Position numbers and translations under genes: made by a program. A stretch of DNA of 33,871 bases from Chloroflexota bacterium. GTDB taxonomy: Bacteria > Chloroflexota > Dehalococcoidia > Dehalococcoidales > JAUVZV01. A model generated the notes under the pieces. That model searched no databases. It was not told the origin of the DNA and saw only the letters and a program-made list of their open reading frames with translations. The stretch lies in NCBI GenBank assembly GCA_030602375.1, contig JAUVZV010000004.1, forward strand, positions 1-33,871, given 5' to 3'. Every line of letters begins with the position of its first letter. The stretch's first letter is position 1. Below, in pieces: positions 7,802-15,248 of this stretch.

Positions 7802-9700
7802 TCAGGTTGTCCACATCATGCCTGGTAACCACAAAGCAATCTGCGGGAAGATGGTCAGGAGAACTAGGAAAATTACCTCAACTGCCCAGAAAGGCATTAT
7901 ACCCTTAAATATTGTCCCCAGGGGAACGGTCTTAGCCACACCGGCAATAATAAACACGTTCATCCCTATCGGCGGGGTAATCTGCCCCATCTCCATCATC
8001 ACCACCATTACCACCCCAAACCATATCAGGTCAAATTCCATGAATACAATTGTGGGGTAGAAAATGGGCAGGGTGAGGATAATCATCGGGATGATATTCA
8101 TCAGACAACCGAGTATCACGTAAATCAGTAGAATCAGGGTAAGGATGATATAGCGGTTTATCTCGAGAGCGTTAATCATTTCTGCCGTTTCGATGGGGAC
8201 CTCGCTTGTTGTTATGAAGAAACCCAGAATGAAGACGCCAATCATGATGATGATAAGCATGGCGGTGGTGCGCCCTGTTTCCAGGAGGGCACTCACAAGT
8301 TTCGCCCAGGTAAACCTTCTCTTGATAAAGATCATGCAAAGGGCACCAAAGGCACCAATCGCCCCTGCCTCAATGACGGTGAAGATCCCCATGTAGATGC
8401 CACCAATGACCAGCACGAACAAAACCAGCATCGCCCAGGTCCCCTTAAGCGCCTTGAACTTATCAAGCCAGGTTGTTGGTGGTCCCGGTGGACCAAGCTT
8501 GGGATTGAGCTTGGCTCGGATGGTGATGCTCAGAATAAACAGGCTGGCAAGGACTATCCCTGGGATGAGACCAGCCATGAAAAGCTTACCTGTATTTTCC
8601 TCGGTTATCAGGGCGTAGAAGATAAAACCCATGCTGGGTGGGATTAAGATACCTAAGGTGCCGCCAGCCGCCAGCGTGCCGGTGGCTAGGCTATCATCAT
8701 ACTTAAACCTTCTGAATTCTGGCATGGCTACCGCGCCCATGGTGGCTGCTGTAGCCAGGCTATCACCACAGATAGCGGCAAAACCGGCACAGCCGCCGAC
8801 AGTCGCTGAGGCGATGCCACCGGGAAGGCGTCCCAGCCAGGCGTAACAGGTGTCATAAAGGTCCCTGCTTATCTCAGCGTGGTAGCAGAATTGGCCCATC
8901 AGGATGAAGAGGGGAACCACCACCAGCAAAAACCAGCCGGCGGTATAGAAGGGCTGTGCCCCCATTATCAAATAGGAAGCATCCCAGCCGCGGAAATACC
9001 ACACCCCGATGAGTCCCATAAAACCCATGGCAAAACCAATCGGCATGCGCAAGAACAGGAACACCATCAGCATTCCGATGCCCACCAGCCCCACGGTATA
9101 GTTGCTCATTGGCAGTCTCACAAAAAGGGCACCTAGGCTTATCACGACAACTAAGCCGATTCCACCCAGTATCCATAAGGCCTTCTTTCCGCCCTCGACT
9201 ATCGCTCCGTGAAGAGAGCGGAAAATCTCTGCTATCAGCACGAACCAGAAGAGGATGCTGCCAAAAACCATTATGGCTACAAACGGAGTCCAGGGAAGAT
9301 ACAACATTTCGGTTGTCCGCCCGCAGGCGTGCATTTCTAACATGTACTCAAAACCCCGCCAGCCAATGAATACCCATAGTGTCAGGCTGGTGAGGCCAGT
9401 GCAGGTGTCAACAACATGCTGCACCCAGACGGGGAACCTCATTACGAGCATGTCAACCCTGACGTGGCCCTTGACGATACCGGTGTAGGCAAGCGCCAAA
9501 AAGGTGAGGATTACCAGCAACATCTCCTCCAGCTCGTATATGCCACCTATAGGACGCAAAAATACAAACCGGCCAACAACATTGGCTACCAGCAGGAGTA
9601 CCATGAAAACTAGCATGGAAACACCAATAAAATTGCAGATACGCGCTATTGGTGTGAGCACCTTCTCTATGGTCTCAGCCCATCTAGTCAAAAAACCCAC
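7802..9700 (-). CDS. TRAP transporter permease, fused DctQ-DctM
   Basis: N-terminal DctQ-like 4-TM region (NVVGRFVFLRPIGGIYELEEMLLVILTFLALAYTGIVKGHVRVDML) followed by a DctM large subunit (LRMPIGFAMGFMGLIG, GTLAAGGTLGILIPPS, PIGMNVFI). Confidence 0.92.
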   Translation of the reverse strand: MGFLTRWAETIEKVLTPIARICNFIGVSMLVFMVLLLVANVVGRFVFLRPIGGIYELEEMLLVILTFLALAYTGIVKGHVRVDMLVMRFPVWVQHVVDTCTGLTSLTLWVFIGWRGFEYMLEMHACGRTTEMLYLPWTPFVAIMVFGSILFWFVLIAEIFRSLHGAIVEGGKKALWILGGIGLVVVISLGALFVRLPMSNYTVGLVGIGMLMVFLFLRMPIGFAMGFMGLIGVWYFRGWDASYLIMGAQPFYTAGWFLLVVVPLFILMGQFCYHAEISRDLYDTCYAWLGRLPGGIASATVGGCAGFAAICGDSLATAATMGAVAMPEFRRFKYDDSLATGTLAAGGTLGILIPPSMGFIFYALITEENTGKLFMAGLIPGIVLASLFILSITIRAKLNPKLGPPGPPTTWLDKFKALKGTWAMLVLFVLVIGGIYMGIFTVIEAGAIGAFGALCMIFIKRRFTWAKLVSALLETGRTTAMLIIIMIGVFILGFFITTSEVPIETAEMINALEINRYIILTLILLIYVILGCLMNIIPMIILTLPIFYPTIVFMEFDLIWFGVVMVVMMEMGQITPPIGMNVFIIAGVAKTVPLGTIFKGIMPFWAVEVIFLVLLTIFPQIALWLPGMMWTT

Positions 9701-9787
9701 GCCTACCCCTCCTTAGCTTTTCACTCAGGAATTCTTAGGGTTAACTCTTGTAGTTTTTAGTTGTAGAGCACTAAAGATATTAAGGAT

Positions 9788-9823
9788 TTACGGCCATATA
9801 GGTTTAGGCCTATATGGCCGTAA
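9788..9823. repeat. Perfect 15-bp inverted repeat between dctP and dctQM
   Basis: TTACGGCCATATAGG-tttagg-CCTATATGGCCGTAA; no U-tract on the minus strand. Confidence 0.9.
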
Positions 9824-9834
9824 TCACACTCTCT

Positions 9835-11040
9835 CTAGTCCCAGCCCCCAGGCCTGTTGGGACTGCCATACCTGCCGACACCTTCGATACCCCACCACTC
9901 GTCTTCCGGATAGGGGTTCTCCGTCCACTTGGCTACAATTTTGTGCAGGTCAAACCACAGTTTGTCGGGGTCCTTAACGCCGGCTGCCTTTGCCTTTTCT
10001 TTCCAGACATCTACTGTGTACATAACCTGGCTTGCCCACCTTGCTTTCTCGTCGGGAGGCAGGGTGTAGAATTGGTCACCCTTGGCCTTCATCCACTCTG
10101 TATCTACGAGTGAGCCGTTGGTCAGGGTGTTGCCAGAAAACGCCGATAAGGAATAGCCACTAATGTCATCTATTATCTGCTGAATGTCCGCGGGCAGGCT
10201 CTCCCATTTCTCTCTGTTCATGACTATGTGAGGAAACACGAAGCAGAGGTCGATAACGGTGTGGTTCACTGTGAAGTCGGTTATCTTTTGCGACCTTAAG
10301 GGAGCCCAGGGCCACATGCCGCCATCGATGACACCCTTCTCCAGGGCAAGATAGGCGCTGTGGGTATCAATTTTTTCAGCGGCAGCACCAAATTTGCTAA
10401 ACCACTCAACCGCAAGGACACTATCACCAGCCAGCCGCAGGCCTTTCACGTCCTCAAGGGTCTTCACCAGTCCAGCCTTTTCAGAGGTGTGAAGGTTAAT
10501 GATGGCACTGGTATGCGCCGCCAGCAGCTTGAACGTTGGCTCCCACTCGGCCAGTATTTCAGGTTGCGATATGGTGTTATCATAGAGAGAGATGCCAGCG
10601 ATTGAGGCTGTTGGTGCGATAAAGGGCAGATGGTACATCTCACTAATCGGTTGCCTGCCTGGCCAGTTGTTAGGCCAAGCGTCAGATATGTCGCCCATTC
10701 CAGATTTAACACCGTCGTAGGCCTCTCTGGGGTGATACAGTGAGCCGCCACCGTAGAGCACCGTCTTTGTCTTGCCATCGGTGCGCTTGTCCAGTTCCTT
10801 GCACCAGATGGCATAGCAGTCGTAGTTCATCGGGTGCAGGATTGGATAGTAGGTGGCATACTTGATGTCGATGACCTTCTCTGGTGCCGGGGTTGGTGCC
10901 GGTACTACTGGTGTTGGCGTAGGTGTTGGTGTCGGTACTACCGGCGCTGGTGCAGCGCAGGCTGCCAGAAAGGGTAGTGCTGCTATTATTAGCATCAGGC
11001 AGACACTACCAACTACCATTATTAATTTTTTCCCTGTCAC
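9835..11040 (-). CDS. TRAP transporter substrate-binding protein, DctP family, lipoprotein
   Basis: Lipobox LAAC, Pro/Thr-rich linker (PTPTPTPTPVVPAPTPAP), DctP-like IDKYATYYP...TEKAGLVKTLEDVKGLRLAG...NREKWESLP; GTG start with GGAGG. Confidence 0.88.
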   Translation of the reverse strand: MTGKKLIMVVGSVCLMLIIAALPFLAACAAPAPVVPTPTPTPTPVVPAPTPAPEKVIDIKYATYYPILHPMNYDCYAIWCKELDKRTDGKTKTVLYGGGSLYHPREAYDGVKSGMGDISDAWPNNWPGRQPISEMYHLPFIAPTASIAGISLYDNTISQPEILAEWEPTFKLLAAHTSAIINLHTSEKAGLVKTLEDVKGLRLAGDSVLAVEWFSKFGAAAEKIDTHSAYLALEKGVIDGGMWPWAPLRSQKITDFTVNHTVIDLCFVFPHIVMNREKWESLPADIQQIIDDISGYSLSAFSGNTLTNGSLVDTEWMKAKGDQFYTLPPDEKARWASQVMYTVDVWKEKAKAAGVKDPDKLWFDLHKIVAKWTENPYPEDEWWGIEGVGRYGSPNRPGGWD

Positions 11041-11135
11041 CTAGATTCCCTCCTTGCAGAATTTTAAATCCGCTCATAACCAAGGTTTAAGTTTTGCTTC
11101 GTTTATCACCCCCCTTTCACTTTAATTAAATAAAG

Positions 11136-11162
11136 CAAAAGCCCACATTCGCATGGGCTTCA
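11136..11162 (-). terminator. Intrinsic terminator / possible attenuator in the dctP leader
   Basis: Minus strand GAAGCCCATGCGAATGTGGGCTTTTGCTTTATTT: 6-bp GC-rich stem followed by a T-rich tract. Confidence 0.65.
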
Positions 11163-11236
11163 TACGTAACTGGTAGTTTCTGCTTGATATCGGCTTGAAA
11201 GCTGCCATTCTAATATCGTTTTTGTGATTCTGCGGC

Positions 11237-11266
11237 ATTATAATATTCAGTGCACCAAATTGTCAA
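11237..11266 (-). promoter_or_regulatory. Consensus sigma70-type promoter for the TRAP operon
   Basis: Minus strand TTGACA - 18 nt - TATAAT. Confidence 0.7.
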
Positions 11267-11298
11267 GTGTTTCGCCATAATTCCTTTCAATTTAGGAA

Positions 11299-12516
11299 CT
11301 ACTCAACCTTAATTATGGTAGCATCAGCCTGTGCCAAGCCACCACATAAGGCTCCCAACGCATAGCCACCGCCCCTTCTTCGTAGTTCATACATCAGGTT
11401 CATGATTAGTCTGGCACCGCTGGCACAGTTTGGGTGGCCAACGGCTATAGCGCTACCGTTGATGTTAGTCTTGTCTCTTATCTCTTTAAGTTTTGGATTA
11501 TCATTTGGGGCAAGCATCTTGATGGATACCAGGGGCACTGCAGCAAAAGCCTCGTTTATCTCCATAACCGCCACGTCATCCAGGGTTAAATCTGCCTTTT
11601 TCAGGACTTTCTCAATAGCATAGGCTGGTCCTTCTGGCATACGGTTAGGGTTAATCGCAATGGACACCTGGGCGACTACCGTAGCTAGGCATTCAAGGCC
11701 AAGCTCCTTTGCCTTGCTACGTCTCATTTCTAGAATTGCAGTAGCCCCATCATTTAGTCCAGGGGCATTACCAGCGGTAATTGTTTTGGTACCAAATATC
11801 GTCGGTAACCTAGAAAGCTTTTCTAGATTAGAATCTGGTCGGTATTGCTCATCTATGTCAAGTATTTTAGGCTCCCCCTTCGGCTGGGATATGGTGAGAA
11901 CCATCATCTCATCCTTGAACTTAGCGGCGTTCCAAGCTTTGCCATAATTTATGTGGCTACGCAGTGCCCACTCGTCTTGTTCTTCTCTGCCTATCCCATA
12001 TTCCGCAGCGACATTATCAGTATCAACCGAAACCAGGTTGAAATCTTTATAGCCATTATGCATTAAAGGGTCTTCCAGCACTATATCAGCCAGCCTAAAA
12101 CCACTAAACCTAAGCCCCCTCACAATAAGTGGTTCCTGACTGAAGATGGTGCAGCCACCGGCTATTGCGGCATCTATCTCACCCAGCTTGATTGACATCG
12201 CTGCCAGTTTAACCGCTGACATTGCTGAGACACAAGCCTTATCAAAGGCAATTGACGGTGTCTCGGCAGGTAGCCCTGCCTTAAGCAGCGTTTGTCTGGC
12301 GGCGACTGGTGTCCAGACATCCTTACATTGGGAGGTATCACCCACTCCCCAGAACACCTCCCCCACTACATCAGGACTAATCTTGACCCGGCTTATGACT
12401 TCTCTCATTGGTATTGCCCCAAGGTCAAAAAGGTCAAAGTCCTTGAGTGAACCGCCAAAGCGTCCGAATGGTGTTCGGGCAGCACTGACTATTACCACAT
12501 CATTATTATTATTCAT
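11299..12516 (-). CDS. Thiolase family protein (acetyl-CoA acetyltransferase-like)
   Basis: SAARTPFGRFGGSLKD, FDKACVSAMSAVKLA, AIAGGCTIFSQEP, EINEAFAA, GHPNCASGARL. Confidence 0.9.
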   Translation of the reverse strand: MNNNNDVVIVSAARTPFGRFGGSLKDFDLFDLGAIPMREVISRVKISPDVVGEVFWGVGDTSQCKDVWTPVAARQTLLKAGLPAETPSIAFDKACVSAMSAVKLAAMSIKLGEIDAAIAGGCTIFSQEPLIVRGLRFSGFRLADIVLEDPLMHNGYKDFNLVSVDTDNVAAEYGIGREEQDEWALRSHINYGKAWNAAKFKDEMMVLTISQPKGEPKILDIDEQYRPDSNLEKLSRLPTIFGTKTITAGNAPGLNDGATAILEMRRSKAKELGLECLATVVAQVSIAINPNRMPEGPAYAIEKVLKKADLTLDDVAVMEINEAFAAVPLVSIKMLAPNDNPKLKEIRDKTNINGSAIAVGHPNCASGARLIMNLMYELRRRGGGYALGALCGGLAQADATIIKVE

Positions 12517-12534
12517 CTTTTGTTTCCCCCTTAA

Positions 12535-13347
12535 TTAATGCTCAATCTTATCAATTTGGTAGCGGAGCTTTCCGGCCGGTACAACCACTTCCACTACTTT
12601 TCCCTGAGCCTGTCCGATTACGGCTTTGCCAATGGGTGAAACGTTGGAAATCTTGCCCTTGGCTGGGTCCACTTCCCTGGCACCGACTATCATGTAATGT
12701 AACTCCTCACCGGAAGCCAAGTCACGCAAGACAATACGGTCACCAAGATTAACCCTGGGTGTCGGCTCACCCTCTTCTTTTTCCTTAATGATAACCGCTG
12801 CTTTTAAGATTTCTTCCAGTCCTCTAATCCGACCCTCCAGATGGTCCCGCTCCTCTTTAGCTGCCTGAAGGGGTGCGTTTTCACGAAAGTCTTTATCTGC
12901 TGCTGCCTTACTCATTTCCTTAATAGCTTGAGAGCGCCTGTTCTTAAGAACTTCAATATCAGCTGCAAGTTTACTATAGCCCTTTTGCGTTAGTGAAGTA
13001 GACTCTCGCCAGCCTTGTTTAGGTATGGATTGCAGCTTTGTTTTCCCCTTCTTAGCCTTAAGATGGGTAGCTAAACTGTTTTGGCTTAACCCTTCTTTCT
13101 TAGTGTAGGCCAGGAATGCTCGTACCAGCTCAAGCTTTTTCATGTATTCAGTATCCGATAGTGATAACCGCTCGGCGTAGTTAGCTATTTCAGGGGCACT
13201 AAGACTGGATAGGAGCCTTCCCCATCCATACCAGCGCACAAATTTATATACCTCTGACTGGATTTGCCCCCTCTCCTCAGCTGATAGGCCAGCCAGAAAA
13301 CGATTGGCAGCTTCACCAAGGGTTATATCTTGAATACTATCACTCAT
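12535..13347 (-). CDS. greA: GreA/GreB-family elongation factor with extra N-terminal domain
   Basis: C-terminal GreA coiled coil (TSLTQKGYSKLAADIEVLKNRR...KDFRENAPLQAAKEERDHLEGRI) and FKBP-like domain (ISNVSPIGKAVIGQAQGKVVEVVVPAG); N-terminal about 100 aa is extra. Start 13347 is preceded by GGAG. Confidence 0.85.
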   Translation of the reverse strand: MSDSIQDITLGEAANRFLAGLSAEERGQIQSEVYKFVRWYGWGRLLSSLSAPEIANYAERLSLSDTEYMKKLELVRAFLAYTKKEGLSQNSLATHLKAKKGKTKLQSIPKQGWRESTSLTQKGYSKLAADIEVLKNRRSQAIKEMSKAAADKDFRENAPLQAAKEERDHLEGRIRGLEEILKAAVIIKEKEEGEPTPRVNLGDRIVLRDLASGEELHYMIVGAREVDPAKGKISNVSPIGKAVIGQAQGKVVEVVVPAGKLRYQIDKIEH

Positions 13348-13428
13348 CTTTCTCCAGATACCACCGGGCAAATTCCAAACCTAACCTACATTATAGTATT
13401 ATATTATAGTTTATATGTGCTTCAGGCA

Positions 13429-14610
13429 TCACTTTAAAAGTCCTCTTCTCCTGAAGGGTTTAGATAGTATACTTCGCCCTGTCAGTTTCAAGGCCCTTAA
13501 TATTGCCTTGGCATGCCAGTCAAAAGACAGGTCTTCTGCTTTAAGCAAGGCTTCAACAATTCCATTTGACGACATCATATCAAATAAGCCGTCAATTTGC
13601 TTGTCACCCAGGTGCTCATATAATTTTCGGGCATAATAGGCTATTTGCAGCTCCCGTCCTAACTTCTGCTTCCACTCTCGCTCATAATTAGCCAGATTTT
13701 TGGCGGAGAGGTCATTAGTTTTAAGTGCCTGGTGTAATATATTGGCAGCAATATCAGCACTGAGTAATCCATAGTAGATACCACCACCGGTGACTGGCTT
13801 CACCTGTCCGGCGGCATCCCCGACTATTACCAGCCTTAAGCCATAGGTCCTAGCTGGCGGTTTTAAAGAAACCCCGCGATAGCTTATCTTTTCCATAACT
13901 GAGGTTATTTTTTGCTGAGTAAGTAGGGATGAGATAAGTTTTCTCAGGTAAAGCCCCGGACTGTGGCGTGACAGGAGTCCTACCAGTGCTCTTTTTGGTT
14001 GGAGTGGTACCAGCCAAGCAAAAAAACCAGGGGCTACCTTTCGGCCAAGATAGACTTCTATTCCTTCTAGACTATTGGTTTCAACTTCAGCTTGAGCGCC
14101 GAGGGCAAAATCGCTGACCTTACCTAATCCTAATCTTTCCCCAAAATTTGAATCAAAGCCAGTGGCGATAACTGCCGCTCTAGCTTTAAAAGTTAGCTTT
14201 TCTTCTTGCCAGGTGGCTTTAATGCTAACCCCATTGTGGCTAATCTGTACATCTCTGACCAGGCAATTTAGCACATATTTTACCCCTTTACTCTGAGCCT
14301 GACGAGCCATAGCCAGATTAAAAGCTGCCCTATTTAAAATACAGGCTTGGGTTTTTTCCTGTTGCAGCCTCAGCAACCTCCCTGAAGGTGAAAATATAGT
14401 GGCGCTATCCGTCCATTTTAAGATGACATTCTTATCAATGGCGAACGAGTTAACACATTCCCAACTTACAATCCCAGTGCAACAGACTTGTTCTTCTAGT
14501 TCCCCTTTCCGCTCCAGTGTTAAAACCTTATCCCCAGCCTCAGCCAGTCTGCCGGCTAAATAGCTCCCTACTGGGCCACCACCGATAATTACAATATCGT
14601 ACACTCTCAT
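13429..14610 (-). CDS. Geranylgeranyl reductase family FAD-dependent oxidoreductase
   Basis: MRVYDIVIIGGGPVGSYLAGRLAEAG dinucleotide fold; VIVGDAAGQVKPVTGGGIYYGL. Confidence 0.88.
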   Translation of the reverse strand: MRVYDIVIIGGGPVGSYLAGRLAEAGDKVLTLERKGELEEQVCCTGIVSWECVNSFAIDKNVILKWTDSATIFSPSGRLLRLQQEKTQACILNRAAFNLAMARQAQSKGVKYVLNCLVRDVQISHNGVSIKATWQEEKLTFKARAAVIATGFDSNFGERLGLGKVSDFALGAQAEVETNSLEGIEVYLGRKVAPGFFAWLVPLQPKRALVGLLSRHSPGLYLRKLISSLLTQQKITSVMEKISYRGVSLKPPARTYGLRLVIVGDAAGQVKPVTGGGIYYGLLSADIAANILHQALKTNDLSAKNLANYEREWKQKLGRELQIAYYARKLYEHLGDKQIDGLFDMMSSNGIVEALLKAEDLSFDWHAKAILRALKLTGRSILSKPFRRRGLLK

Positions 14611-14630
14611 TTCCTTATTTGGGAAATAAG

Positions 14631-15002
14631 TCAGCGTTTTAGTGACTTGTTGGAATACTCTCTAAACTGCTTACCGAGATATTTATTGAGGTAATATAGG
14701 ATTAAAGGTATAGCGGTGATGGTGAGGATAACCATAGCCGAATTAAAGCCGGTAATCCTGATCCCAAACAATAGATTAAGGGCAAAGATACTAAGTGTTA
14801 CCAAAGCAATAGATAGCCCGAAAGATAACGCAATCCTTTCAATGACATTGATTTGTTTTCCTTTGAAAAACACCAAGGTCCAAGCAAAGCCAGGCAGGAA
14901 GAAAACAAGTATAAACCCCAAAAGGGCTCTAATGACGCTTAAGCGCTCTAGGAAAGGGAAGATAAAGTCAACTAAGTCTTTAATCGGAGATAACCAATCC
15001 AT
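14631..15002 (-). CDS. DUF1616-like membrane protein
   Basis: 123 aa; ALLGFILVFFLPGFAWTLVFF...IERIALSFGLSIALVTL multi-TM pattern. Confidence 0.6.
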   Translation of the reverse strand: MDWLSPIKDLVDFIFPFLERLSVIRALLGFILVFFLPGFAWTLVFFKGKQINVIERIALSFGLSIALVTLSIFALNLLFGIRITGFNSAMVILTITAIPLILYYLNKYLGKQFREYSNKSLKR

Positions 15003-15080
15003 AGATTATATTCCCTGAACAATGCTAACATTCTACACTACTTCTGCTCTATATCGCAATCATTATTATAAATTTTAATG

Positions 15081-15109
15081 TTGACAAATGTCCTAGTTGG
15101 TGTTATAAT
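15081..15109 (+). promoter_or_regulatory. Perfect consensus sigma70-type promoter upstream of the XRE fusion gene
   Basis: TTGACA (15081-15086) - 17 nt - TATAAT (15104-15109). Confidence 0.75.
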
Positions 15110-15132
15110 GTTGACAATTGGCATACCTGTGT

Positions 15133-15192
15133 GTTGACTTTTTAGTCAACTTAACGGTGAATTTTGTCTAAAGTGTTGACTTTTTGGTCAAT
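15133..15192. promoter_or_regulatory. Two palindromic operator-like sites
   Basis: GTTGACTTTTTAGTCAAC (15133-15150) and GTTGACTTTTTGGTCAAT (15175-15192), starts 42 bp apart. Confidence 0.6.
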
Positions 15193-15248
15193 ATATGGTA
15201 AAAATATAGTTAGGGCTGTTAATCTGTAGCGAAGTGGAGGTAGGATTT

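Noticed and set aside
7818-9716. Many plus-strand ORFs (e.g. 7818-8060, 8879-9136, 9504-9716) opposite dctQM
   Set aside because: They are antisense to a strong full-length DctQM coding sequence, show low-complexity or non-protein-like composition, and match no family I recognise.
10464-10814. Minus-strand 116-aa ORF inside dctP
   Set aside because: Out-of-frame overlap with a well-supported lipoprotein gene; no domain signature.
11070-11110. Possible leader peptide after GGGGGGTG on the minus strand upstream of dctP
   Set aside because: Only an 11-codon GTG frame (VINEAKLKPWL) without informative codon runs; too weak to claim.
3325-14980. Isolated GTTGACT sequences elsewhere (e.g. near 4305 and 14966) as extra operator sites
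   Set aside because: Single half-sites in coding DNA or inside an unrelated hairpin, without the palindromic partner; consistent with chance.
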